A stretch of DNA of 64,000 nucleotides from Indolivaga macrotermitis (GTDB lineage Bacteria > Bacteroidota > Bacteroidia > Bacteroidales > Dysgonomonadaceae), in contig NZ_FQUC01000006.1 of NCBI RefSeq assembly GCF_900128985.1, forward strand, positions 62,001-126,000. Reading direction: 5' to 3'. This document shows positions 18,714 to 27,070 of this stretch, piece after piece. The position numbers were made by a program, and so were the translations under genes. Position 1 is the stretch's first letter, and the number at the start of each line of letters is the position of its first letter. A model generated the notes under the pieces. The model saw only the letters and a program-made list of their open reading frames with translations. It was not told the origin of the DNA and did not search any database.

Positions 18714-19796
18714 ATGTCTGAAGAAATATATTTAATGAAAGGCAATGAAGCTGTTGCTCATGCCGCTATCAGATTAGGTGTCGACGGATATTTCGGTTAT
18801 CCGATCACCCCACAATCCGAAATATTAGAAACCCTGATGGCCGAAGCTCCCTGGAAAACAACAGGAATGGTTGTGCTACAGGCCGAAAGTGAAACCGCAT
18901 CTATCAATATGGTATATGGTGGCGCCGGATGTGGCAAAGCGGTGATGACATCATCGTCCAGCCCCGGACTAAGCCTTATGCAGGAAGGACTGTCGTATCT
19001 CGCTGCAGGAAGTCTTCCTTGCCTCGTTATCAACGTAATGCGTGGAGGACCCGGACTGGGAACTATACAGCCATCGCAATCCGACTATTTTCAGACCGTA
19101 AAAGGCGGAGGACATGGCGATTATAAAATGGTAACCCTGGCTCCTGCATCGGTACAAGAGATGTCCGACTTCGTCGGATTAGGTTTCGAACTGGCATTTA
19201 AGCATTCGACACCCGTAATGATTCTTACCGACGGTGTTATAGGTCAAATGATGGAAAAGGTAAAACTACCCGAATTCAGGAGAAGACGCACCGAAGAAGA
19301 AATCAGAAAACAATGCCCATGGGCTACCCTCGGAAAAACTCCGGATCGTAAACCCAACATTATTACAACTCTCGAACTGGATGCGCACGCAATGGAACGC
19401 ATCAATATCAACTTACAAGAGAAATACAGAAAGATAGAGGAATCGGAAATACGTTATCAGGAAATAGATTGTGACGACATGGATTACCTGATCGTTGCAT
19501 TCGGGTCTGCTGCCCGTATCAGTCAAAAAGCAGCAGAATTAGCGAAAGCCGAAGGTATCAAGGTAGGTATTATCCGCCCGATTACGCTCTGGCCCTACCC
19601 TTCCGATATCATTAATCAATATGCTTCTAAGGTAAAAGGTATACTGACTGTTGAGTTCAATGCCGGACAAATGGTCGAAGACGTACGCCTTGCCGTAAAC
19701 GGAAAAGTTCCTGTAGAGCATTTTGGGCGTCTGGGAGGAATCATTCCTACACCGTTCGAAGTTGTTTCGGCATTGAAACAAAAACTAATAAAATAA
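18714..19796 (+). CDS. vorB: 2-oxoacid:ferredoxin oxidoreductase, alpha subunit (VorB/KorA type)
   Basis: This 360-residue subunit has the pyrimidine-binding domain of the pyruvate:ferredoxin oxidoreductase superfamily. It includes GVDGYFGYPITPQSEI, which places the substrate and cofactor, and QAESETASINMVYGGAGCG. Domain II, in the last third, shows FGSAARISQKAAELAKAEG. With the beta subunit it decarboxylates a 2-oxoacid, forms the acyl-CoA and reduces ferredoxin. Bacteroidales copies are usually called VorB (branched-chain 2-oxoacid), while similar proteins are annotated as KorA. The second gene of the operon, it is followed 38 bp later by the beta subunit. Confidence 0.92.
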   Translation: MSEEIYLMKGNEAVAHAAIRLGVDGYFGYPITPQSEILETLMAEAPWKTTGMVVLQAESETASINMVYGGAGCGKAVMTSSSSPGLSLMQEGLSYLAAGSLPCLVINVMRGGPGLGTIQPSQSDYFQTVKGGGHGDYKMVTLAPASVQEMSDFVGLGFELAFKHSTPVMILTDGVIGQMMEKVKLPEFRRRRTEEEIRKQCPWATLGKTPDRKPNIITTLELDAHAMERININLQEKYRKIEESEIRYQEIDCDDMDYLIVAFGSAARISQKAAELAKAEGIKVGIIRPITLWPYPSDIINQYASKVKGILTVEFNAGQMVEDVRLAVNGKVPVEHFGRLGGIIPTPFEVVSALKQKLIK

Positions 19797-19834
19797 ACTA
19801 TTCAGAATTCAATCACATTTAAGAATATCAATAT

Positions 19835-20593
19835 ATGAACACCAGTATAGTAGATCCTAAAAATTTGGTGTATGCCAAACCCGAACTGATGAATGACAAT
19901 CAGATGCATTACTGTCCGGGATGTTCGCATGGTGTTGTACATAAACTCATTGCGGAAATTATTGACGAGATGGGACTGCGTGAAAAAACGATAGCCATAG
20001 CTCCCGTAGGTTGTGCAGTATTTGCATATGATTATGTGGATATCGACTGGCAGGAAGCTGCCCATGGACGTGCTCCTGCAGTAGCCACTGCTATAAAACG
20101 CCTTTGTCCTGACAAAATGGTATTCACCTATCAAGGAGACGGAGACTTAGCCGCAATTGGAACAGCTGAAACAATACATGCTGCAAACCGGGGCGAAAAT
20201 ATAGCTATTATATTTATCAACAATGGTATATATGGTATGACCGGTGGCCAGATGGCTCCAACAACATTGTCTAAAATGAAAACGTCCACAACACCTAACG
20301 GGCGCGACACATATGAAAATGGTTACCCTCTAAAAATTACAGATCTTCTCGCCCAGCTCGAAGGTGTATGTTTTGCTACACGTCAAAGTGTACATACAGC
20401 CCCTGCCGTAAAAAAAGCGAAAAGAATGATTGCCAAAGCCTTCCAAAATTCACTGGATGGCAAAGGAACGTCTATTGTAGAAATAGTTTCGACCTGTAAT
20501 GCAGGATGGAAAATGACTCCTGCCGGAGCTAATGACTGGATGGTAGACAATATGTTTCCTGTGTATCCGATTGGTGATTTAAAAGACATTTAA
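19835..20593 (+). CDS. 2-oxoacid:ferredoxin oxidoreductase, beta (TPP-binding) subunit
   Basis: This 252-residue subunit holds the thiamine-diphosphate site: CPGCSHGVVHKL near residue 27, the GDGDLAAIGTAETIHAA motif that binds Mg and diphosphate, then INNGIYGMTGGQMAPTT. Length and layout match KorB/VorA-type beta subunits with no extra Fe-S motif. It works as a heteromer with the upstream alpha subunit and the delta ferredoxin. The operon spacing (38 bp before, 31 bp after) supports co-expression. Confidence 0.92.
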   Translation: MNTSIVDPKNLVYAKPELMNDNQMHYCPGCSHGVVHKLIAEIIDEMGLREKTIAIAPVGCAVFAYDYVDIDWQEAAHGRAPAVATAIKRLCPDKMVFTYQGDGDLAAIGTAETIHAANRGENIAIIFINNGIYGMTGGQMAPTTLSKMKTSTTPNGRDTYENGYPLKITDLLAQLEGVCFATRQSVHTAPAVKKAKRMIAKAFQNSLDGKGTSIVEIVSTCNAGWKMTPAGANDWMVDNMFPVYPIGDLKDI

Positions 20594-20624
20594 TATCTAA
20601 TTTTATCTTACAGAAAAGAATAAA

Positions 20625-21170
20625 ATGGTAAACGAAATAATTATAGCCGGATTTGGAGGACAAGGAGTTTTGTCGATGGGTAAAATACTCGCATATTCGG
20701 GATTAATGGAAGGAAAAGAGGTTTCGTGGTTTCCTTCGTACGGCCCCGAGCAGCGTGGCGGTACTTCCAATGTAACAGTAATATTGAGCGATAACGTTAT
20801 CAGTTCACCTATTGTAAGTGAATACGATATTGCTATCATTCTCAATCAGCCATCATTAGAGAAATTCGAATCGCAAGTAAAGCCGGGAGGAATTTTATTA
20901 TACGATCCCGATGGTATACACCGTCCTCCTACACGTAAAGATATATCGATTTATAAAGTAGATGCAATGGCCAAAGCCACAGAAATGCAAAATCAAAAAG
21001 CATTCAATATGATTGTATTAGGCGGGCTTCTGAAGGTTAAGCCAATAGTAGATCTGGAGCATGTAATGATGGGCTTGAAAAAGACCCTTCCTGTCAGACA
21101 TCACGGACTCTTGCCGATGAACGAAAAAGCAATTATTACCGGAATGGAAATTGTTGAAGAAATAAAATAG
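20625..21170 (+). CDS. 2-oxoacid:ferredoxin oxidoreductase, gamma subunit
   Basis: This 181-residue gamma subunit starts with the family signature IIAGFGGQGVLSMGKILAYS and continues VSWFPSYGPEQRGGTSN, which is typical of the domain that helps bind coenzyme A. It closes the four-gene oxidoreductase operon and is followed by a strong terminator. All four expected subunits are present and intact. Confidence 0.93.
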   Translation: MVNEIIIAGFGGQGVLSMGKILAYSGLMEGKEVSWFPSYGPEQRGGTSNVTVILSDNVISSPIVSEYDIAIILNQPSLEKFESQVKPGGILLYDPDGIHRPPTRKDISIYKVDAMAKATEMQNQKAFNMIVLGGLLKVKPIVDLEHVMMGLKKTLPVRHHGLLPMNEKAIITGMEIVEEIK

Positions 21171-21195
21171 ACAGGCCCTCAATCAAAGCATAATA

Positions 21196-21235
21196 CAGGC
21201 CGGTTCGGTAATTCCGTTCCGGTCTGCATTTTTTT
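21196..21235 (+). terminator. terminator of the 2-oxoacid oxidoreductase operon
   Basis: CAGGCCGGTTC pairs with GTTCCGGTCTG (one or two G-T or mismatched positions) around a short loop. A run of seven T residues follows. Confidence 0.85.
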
Positions 21236-21278
21236 AAGCAAACTACAGTCGGGAAAAGCATAAACCGATAAAAATGTG

Positions 21279-21286
21279 TAACTTTG
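21279..21286 (+). promoter_or_regulatory. candidate -7 box (TAACTTTG) for der
   Basis: TAACTTTG predicts a transcript start near 21293, right where the repeat element at 21297 begins. The der mRNA would therefore carry the element at its very 5' end. Confidence 0.5.
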
Positions 21287-21296
21287 CAAAAAATCT

Positions 21297-21342
21297 AAGG
21301 TCTCAGACCTTTTTATTGGTTTTGTAAGTAAAACAACAATAA
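21297..21342. repeat. long copy of the AGGTCTnAGACCT element, copy 3
   Basis: The core AGGTCTCAGACCT is at 21298-21310, followed by the same T-run and GTTTTGTAAGTAAAAC inverted repeat as the copy at 12562. It lies in the der leader, about 120 bases before the start codon. Confidence 0.85.
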
Positions 21343-21463
21343 CCTTTTATACATTAAAAATGTATCATTAAATGATTTCTGTTAATTAAAGCCGGCTGAG
21401 CTTTTGATCTTTACACAGTAATAAGATAGATACATACTTACATTTATTAGAGTTTAAGAATTT

Positions 21464-22786
21464 ATGGGAAATTTAGTAGCGATAGTCGGACGCCCTAATG
21501 TGGGAAAATCGACGTTATTCAATCGTTTGACACAAACCCGTCAAGCAATTGTCGACGAAACTTCGGGTACGACTCGCGACAGACAATACGGAATAGTTGA
21601 ATGGGGTGGAAAAGAATTTTCGCTTGTTGATACAGGTGGATGGGTTGTAAATTCTGATGATATCTTCGAAGAAGAAATCAATAAGCAAGTAGCAATAGCT
21701 ATTCAGGAAGCAGATGTAATACTTTTCGTTGTTGATATAATGAACGGTGTTACCGACTTGGATTTAGGTGTGGCCGGAATATTGAGAAGAGCTAAGAAAC
21801 CAATCATACTGGTATCTAACAAAGCCGATAATTTCAACGTACATTCGTTATCTGCTGAGTTTTATACATTCGGACTTGGCGATCCAATGAATATATCTGC
21901 TATCAACGGTGCAGGAACAGGAGATCTTTTGGATGAAATAATAGCCAAATTCCCTAAAAAGGAAGAAGCTGAATTTGAAGCTTTTGAAGAAAACGTACCT
22001 CGTATAGCGATCGTAGGTCGCCCTAATGCAGGAAAGTCTTCGTTCGTAAATGCCCTGATCGGTGAAGAACGTAATATAGTTACCAACATAGCAGGAACCA
22101 CTCGTGACTCGATATACACCAGATTCGATAAATTCAGCATGGACTTCTATTTGGTAGATACAGCCGGTATCCGTAAAAAAGGAAAGGTTATCGAAGACTT
22201 AGAATATTACTCCGTCATCCGTTCTATCAAGGCAATCGAGAATTCGGATGTGTGCGTGCTTATGCTTGATGCAACACAGGGTATCGAGAGTCAGGACTTA
22301 AATATCTTTTCTATTATTCAAAAGAACCGGAAAGGTTTGGTTGTTTGTGTAAATAAATGGGATCTGGTAGAGAATAAAGAACAAGTAGTAATTAAAACTT
22401 TCGAAGAAGCTATCCGCAACCGTTTAGCTCCGTTTACCGACTTCCCTATTGTTTTCGCTTCGGCACTAACCAAGCAACGAATACTGAAAGTTCTGGAAAC
22501 AGCTAAAGAAGTCTATAATCACAAAAAGGTAAGAATACCTACTCATAAACTGAATGAGCTTCTTTTACCTATTATCGAACGTACACCACCGCCCTCTAAT
22601 AAAGGTAAATATATAAAAATCAAATACATTACACAGTTACCTAATACACAGGTTCCGACTTTTGTATTTTTCTGTAACTTACCTCAATGGATAAAAGATC
22701 CGTATAAGCGTTTCCTCGAAAACCGTATTCGTGACCATTGGAATCTTTCGGGTACTCCTATTAATATTATTATCAGGGAAAAATAA
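21464..22786 (+). CDS. der: ribosome biogenesis GTPase Der (EngA)
   Basis: Der is an essential GTPase with two G domains that helps assemble the 50S subunit. Both domains are complete: [12 protein letters not shown] with DTGGW at the N-terminus, then [12 protein letters not shown] with DTAGI from about residue 180. Each has its own NKxD (NKAD and NKWD). The C-terminal KH-like domain includes [19 protein letters not shown]. The 440-residue length is normal. It is a single gene between two terminators, with a repeat element in its leader. Confidence 0.97.
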   Translation: MGNLVAIVGRPNVGKSTLFNRLTQTRQAIVDETSGTTRDRQYGIVEWGGKEFSLVDTGGWVVNSDDIFEEEINKQVAIAIQEADVILFVVDIMNGVTDLDLGVAGILRRAKKPIILVSNKADNFNVHSLSAEFYTFGLGDPMNISAINGAGTGDLLDEIIAKFPKKEEAEFEAFEENVPRIAIVGRPNAGKSSFVNALIGEERNIVTNIAGTTRDSIYTRFDKFSMDFYLVDTAGIRKKGKVIEDLEYYSVIRSIKAIENSDVCVLMLDATQGIESQDLNIFSIIQKNRKGLVVCVNKWDLVENKEQVVIKTFEEAIRNRLAPFTDFPIVFASALTKQRILKVLETAKEVYNHKKVRIPTHKLNELLLPIIERTPPPSNKGKYIKIKYITQLPNTQVPTFVFFCNLPQWIKDPYKRFLENRIRDHWNLSGTPINIIIREK

Positions 22787-22804
22787 TTTTTGTGCGTCAT
22801 AAAA

Positions 22805-22838
22805 TAAAAAAGCAGGATTAACAAATCCTGCTTTTTTA
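22805..22838. terminator. terminator after der
   Basis: AAAAAAGCAGGATT pairs with AATCCTGCTTTTTT around a short loop. It has A and T tracts on both sides, so it can also serve the minus-strand gene that ends at 22858. Confidence 0.9.
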
Positions 22839-22857
22839 CATATTAATCGTTCTTATA

Positions 22858-25665
22858 TTATTTTTTCATAATCTTATGAACCGATTCCTTTCCGTTTGAC
22901 AACACTTTCAAAACATATACTCCGGATGACAGATGCGATACATCCACCGATGAACCTATGTGTTTCTGAGCTAGTACAAGTTGTCCATTTACTGTATAAA
23001 TATTGACTGCGTCTATCTGCGAACCCGAATTGATGTACAACACATCTGTCACCGGATTCGGGTAAATCGAGATTGATGTTGCTTCATTAGCATCCTGTAC
23101 TAATGTTCTCGCTTCAACATTTTCGTCACTGGTCGCCGCCGAAGAAACCTGCTTAATCCAGACAGAAGGATTGATCAAAGCTATGTCAATTATATCTGAT
23201 AGTGTTTTTCGTGGACTTGCATTATCCAAGATATATTGGACATAGAATCCTCTGATATATCCCCGGGGTAATTCTACATAACCTTCTGGTGCTACTTCGT
23301 CCAAACCTAATTTTATTATCGAGATATCATCCTTATTGATAACTCCGTTTCTTACCTTTTCCAATAATACTTCTTCGCCAGAACGTTCTCTGTTCGTATA
23401 TTGAAATCCGATCATAGCCGCATAAATAACCATAGGAGACGCTGCATAATTTTCACCAGTCATATTCTGATTAATATACAGTTTATATCCTAACTCTTCG
23501 TCGGTTAATGCTCTACACCAACGCATAGGAATAGCATCTGACGAAGCATATTCTCCATAAGAAATAACAGGATGGTCTCCTAATTGGAAAGAAGTAAAGA
23601 TTCGCGATTCAATATTCATTGCATCTTTATTCTTATCTATGATAGGTAATGCCAGTGCCTGATCCAAACCTGCTCCCACCAATTCATCCGCCGGAACATT
23701 ATACAGAGTAGTAAACCCTTGCTCGGTTTTTACTCTCAGACTAGACTGAGTTACCCCCCAACGAAATCCTCCTGGTACTATATTCATTCCATATTTATTT
23801 GTATTAGTCGGATCAAATGTATCAGACGGATAAGTTGAAGTTCCGAAATTTGCCGCATTTGGATAGAACCAGTCAAAACCGGGTGCTACAAAAGATACCG
23901 GAACCTCATTTTCTTTATAAGATAAGAACTGACGTACTTCGGGCATAGTTCCGTGTCCACACATGGCGATCAACTGCAATATATCTGCTGCAGTAGGCAA
24001 ATCCCAGTATTTTGATTGTACTATAGAACGGATTCCATCCCAATAATGAGTTATTACATCCTCTCCCCTCAATTCATTATTTACGACTTCTTTCAAAGAA
24101 CCAAAACGACGCACATAACTCAACTTGTTTATACGGTCACGATTCATCGTATAATATGTTCCGTAATATTTCTGGAATTCCGGCAATAATTTTGTTGTTA
24201 TATCAGATTCACTTGGATTTGTAATTCCCATTTGTGCCCCTAAATAATCCCAATAAGTACGACTGTCGGGTGCTGTAGATTGCTTATCAAACATTCCGTA
24301 AGTATCATGAGCATAGTCTATCTGCGATTTGGTAACATCAATATCTGTTGGATTGCGGAAATTGCTGTCCATCCAGTAATATTCTCCAATACGTACACCC
24401 TGATATTCATCTAAAATTGTAGTGCCTCCGTCTTCTGTGTAATACAGTTTGATTGTTTGTGGAATCGGCTTAATTTCCTGTTGTATTGATAGAAAATCTT
24501 TCCATTGGGCAGTAGCTGAATATAAGGATATCGATTCTTTAGGTACATATAAAGTACAAGCGGTTTTATTAACACCATAGAAAACATCTGTTCCCAATGT
24601 CGGTGGAGTCGGATTAAGTGATGTCAATGAAGTTAGTAAAGTACAATTATAAAATGCATAATTACCTATATTATCCACTAATTGAGGTAAATTAATACTT
24701 AATACTTTAGCATCTCGAAACACATCGTTACCTATAGTCACCAACTTTGCAGGTAAATCGACTGTCCCACAGAAACCCTGAAATGATCCATTGCTCAGAT
24801 TTATCATATTATCGGGTAAAATAACATGGCTTGTAACATATTCGAAGGCCAAAGAACCAATGGTTGTTAATGAACTACAATAACTTAAATCAATACCCGA
24901 GATAATGGATGAACTCTGAAAAGTGTAAGCATTGATCGTGGTCAGTTGATTGCATCTGCTGAAGTCTAAAGAAGGACTCTGAATATTTTTAAAAGCTTGG
25001 TTACCTAAACTCTTTAATGACGCAGGTAAAGATAAACCTTCGGGAAGTTTGGCTCCCTGAAACGCATTACTACCTATAGTCTCCAACTTTGCAGGTAAAT
25101 CGACTGTCCCACAGAAACCCTGAAATGATCCATTGCTCAGATTTATCATATTATCGGGTAAAATAACATGGCTTGTAACATATTCGAAGGCCAAAGAACC
25201 AATGGTTGTTAATGAACTACAATAGCTTAAATCAATACCCGAGATAATGGATGAACTCTGAAAAGCGTAAGCATCGATTGTCGTCAGTTGATTACATCTA
25301 CTGAAATCCAAGGAAGGACTCTGAATATTTTTAAAAGCATAGCTCCCTATTGTAATTAATGATTCCGGAAGAATAATCTTATCAACCCTTCTCCCTTGAA
25401 AAGCAGAAGCAGGTATCATACCATTATCAATGGTAGCTCCTCCCATATCCAAGACTTTTAAAGCAGTCATGCTTTTCATCGATGTAAAGTCAGCTGCATT
25501 AATAGTACCGGTAATAATTAGGTCTGTCACCTTCGATAAATCATCGCCTAACAAAGAACCTAATGTTCCGGGGGTAGTTACATCCACAGTTCGTGCTACC
25601 TGAGCCTGTGTTAACGAAATACTCATAAAAATACTGAGTAACAAATAATAAAGTTTGTTTTTCAT
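22858..25665 (-). CDS. secreted leucine-rich-repeat (BspA-like) protein with T9SS sorting domain
   Basis: This is a 935-residue surface or secreted protein. A signal peptide (residues 1-21, ending SLTQA) precedes BspA-type LRR_5 repeats (about 45-375), recognisable by ALKVLDMGGATI and SYAFKNIQSPSL units. Residues about 410-850 form a large domain that I cannot assign. It is shared with the lipoprotein encoded divergently at 25925 (GEYYWMDSN, LIAMCGHG, PMRWCRALT, RGFYVQYI). The last 70 residues or so are a type A T9SS sorting domain (ISIYPNPVTDVLYI ... GVYVLKVL). It should cross the outer membrane by type IX secretion. The LRR part contains a 114-residue duplication that is almost identical in DNA. 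Confidence 0.85.
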   Translation of the reverse strand: MKNKLYYLLLSIFMSISLTQAQVARTVDVTTPGTLGSLLGDDLSKVTDLIITGTINAADFTSMKSMTALKVLDMGGATIDNGMIPASAFQGRRVDKIILPESLITIGSYAFKNIQSPSLDFSRCNQLTTIDAYAFQSSSIISGIDLSYCSSLTTIGSLAFEYVTSHVILPDNMINLSNGSFQGFCGTVDLPAKLETIGSNAFQGAKLPEGLSLPASLKSLGNQAFKNIQSPSLDFSRCNQLTTINAYTFQSSSIISGIDLSYCSSLTTIGSLAFEYVTSHVILPDNMINLSNGSFQGFCGTVDLPAKLVTIGNDVFRDAKVLSINLPQLVDNIGNYAFYNCTLLTSLTSLNPTPPTLGTDVFYGVNKTACTLYVPKESISLYSATAQWKDFLSIQQEIKPIPQTIKLYYTEDGGTTILDEYQGVRIGEYYWMDSNFRNPTDIDVTKSQIDYAHDTYGMFDKQSTAPDSRTYWDYLGAQMGITNPSESDITTKLLPEFQKYYGTYYTMNRDRINKLSYVRRFGSLKEVVNNELRGEDVITHYWDGIRSIVQSKYWDLPTAADILQLIAMCGHGTMPEVRQFLSYKENEVPVSFVAPGFDWFYPNAANFGTSTYPSDTFDPTNTNKYGMNIVPGGFRWGVTQSSLRVKTEQGFTTLYNVPADELVGAGLDQALALPIIDKNKDAMNIESRIFTSFQLGDHPVISYGEYASSDAIPMRWCRALTDEELGYKLYINQNMTGENYAASPMVIYAAMIGFQYTNRERSGEEVLLEKVRNGVINKDDISIIKLGLDEVAPEGYVELPRGYIRGFYVQYILDNASPRKTLSDIIDIALINPSVWIKQVSSAATSDENVEARTLVQDANEATSISIYPNPVTDVLYINSGSQIDAVNIYTVNGQLVLAQKHIGSSVDVSHLSSGVYVLKVLSNGKESVHKIMKK
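24743..25000 (-). repeat. LRR-coding repeat, second copy (114-aa period)
   Basis: About 258 bp nearly identical to 25085-25342, offset by 342 bp (114 codons). Shared stretches include CTGAAATGATCCATTGCTCA and ATAATGGATGAACTCTGAAA. Only scattered third-position-type changes are visible. Confidence 0.85.
25085..25342 (-). repeat. LRR-coding repeat, first copy (114-aa period)
   Basis: The N-terminal partner of the repeat at 24743-25000. Both encode a unit running SPSLDFSRCNQLTTI to NGSFQGFCGTVDLPAKL. Confidence 0.85.
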
Positions 25666-25880
25666 TTTGTAAGAAAGTTTTGTTTATAAATAAGGACTCA
25701 TGAAAAATCATCTTTAATTCACTATATAGATAAAATTTTTACATAAATCCGCCACAAGATATGATAAATATTCTTGAAAATTCAATCGCACAACCTTTGA
25801 GAGTATCTCATAGACTGATTTCCATATTGCGTTAAAAACACGTCTAATAATACAGAAAGACATTGTATAGTAAAATTTAC

Positions 25881-25888
25881 TATCTTTG
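25881..25888 (+). promoter_or_regulatory. candidate -7 box (TATCTTTG) for the lipoprotein gene
   Basis: TATCTTTG fits TAnnTTTG, 37 bases before the GTG start of the lipoprotein gene. No matching box is clear for the divergent LRR gene. Confidence 0.5.
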
Positions 25889-25924
25889 TCGCAGATATAT
25901 TAGGAAATAACAAAAAACAACACC

Positions 25925-27010
25925 GTGAAAATTAAAGTATTATTATTGCTGATCATTTCGGCAATGTGTGTTATGTCATGTAGTAGTGATGACGATTATT
26001 CTGGAATAGAAATTCCAACTAATCCTACTGATCCAACCGATCCCACAGATCCAGCTACTCCAACAGAACCAAACCCTCTCCCTTCTGTTGCAGGGAAAGT
26101 TGTTGTCAAATTCTTTGACCCAAGACTAAGCACAACAGCATACTACTATGCAGTAAAGATCGGGGAATATTATTGGATGGATTCCAATATTAATCATTAT
26201 TCCGGACAAGCCATGTCCCGAAGCCAGATAGATTTGGCTCTCACCAGATACAGATTAAACCCTTCGAAATATAATGTTTCAATTCAAAATATCAATAAGT
26301 ATTTCGGACCTTACTATGACCGGATTGACTATGAATATATTGAAGGTAACCGGAATAACTACCAAATAACAGAAGACGGCAATCTTATAACTGCCGGCCT
26401 CTGGGGATCTCCCTCCAATGCCGAAGTAGCCCAACTCTTCGCTATGTGCGGAAATGGATCTGAGAATAGCGTAAGAACTGCGTTAGCTTGCAAACCAGGA
26501 AGCAACCCTGCCGCTATAAATAATTATACATACTGGTTCACTAGTACAAATACTAATAAATTCGGTTTTAACCTAATGCCAGGTGGTGCACGTTTCAATG
26601 GAGATCAACAATGGAAATTAGAGCATAACCATAATCAGGATGATTATGAGATATTCAATGTTGCTACCGGCGATTTTTATGGTTTTTTACAGGCTGCTGT
26701 TATCCTAACCTGGAACGGAAGAGTCACAATAGATGATTATATAAAGTTTGATACTGTAAAAAGCTGGCATTGGATGTCTATCCGATGGTGTAGAAAGCTT
26801 ACAAATGCAGAACTTGGATATCGTTTATATATTGACCAAGCTCAGTCTGATATTGTAAAACTAGGTCTGAACACATCGCCACCAAACGGATATACCGAAT
26901 TACCTAATGGTGCACTTAGAGGGTTTTATGTTCAGTATATTATCGAAGGAGCTAACCCCGATATGACTGTACCACAAATGGTAACTCTAGCTAAGAGCCT
27001 TCCTCATTAA
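25925..27010 (+). CDS. surface lipoprotein sharing an unassigned domain with the LRR protein
   Basis: This 361-residue lipoprotein starts at a GTG codon. The signal ends ISAMCVMSC, and the mature N-terminus is CSSDDDYSG. That acidic stretch just after the Cys resembles the Bacteroidetes lipoprotein export signal, so display on the cell surface is likely. A Pro/Thr/Asp linker (about residues 37-57) follows. Residues 70-361 match the C-terminal region of the divergent T9SS protein block by block: GEYYWMDSN, LFAMCGNG, NLMPGGARF, IRWCRKLTNAELGYRLYI, GALRGFYVQYI. I do not recognise the domain; it recalls FISUMP-type repeats (WM..N, RWCR) but is not clearly one. A strong terminator follows. Confidence 0.75.
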   Translation: MKIKVLLLLIISAMCVMSCSSDDDYSGIEIPTNPTDPTDPTDPATPTEPNPLPSVAGKVVVKFFDPRLSTTAYYYAVKIGEYYWMDSNINHYSGQAMSRSQIDLALTRYRLNPSKYNVSIQNINKYFGPYYDRIDYEYIEGNRNNYQITEDGNLITAGLWGSPSNAEVAQLFAMCGNGSENSVRTALACKPGSNPAAINNYTYWFTSTNTNKFGFNLMPGGARFNGDQQWKLEHNHNQDDYEIFNVATGDFYGFLQAAVILTWNGRVTIDDYIKFDTVKSWHWMSIRWCRKLTNAELGYRLYIDQAQSDIVKLGLNTSPPNGYTELPNGALRGFYVQYIIEGANPDMTVPQMVTLAKSLPH

Positions 27011-27030
27011 ATCAAAAATAGTTATGCAAG

Positions 27031-27070
27031 AACAGGAGGAAGTTGGATAATTTCCTCCTGTTTTTTTTAT
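27031..27070 (+). terminator. terminator after the lipoprotein gene
   Basis: AACAGGAGGAA pairs with TTCCTCCTGTT around a 10-nt loop. About ten T residues follow, reaching the end of the minus-strand AsmA gene. Confidence 0.92.

Noticed and set aside
24743-25342. Direct repeats considered as a CRISPR array
   Set aside because: There are only two 258-bp units, both in frame within an LRR protein; there are no short regular repeats or unique spacers.
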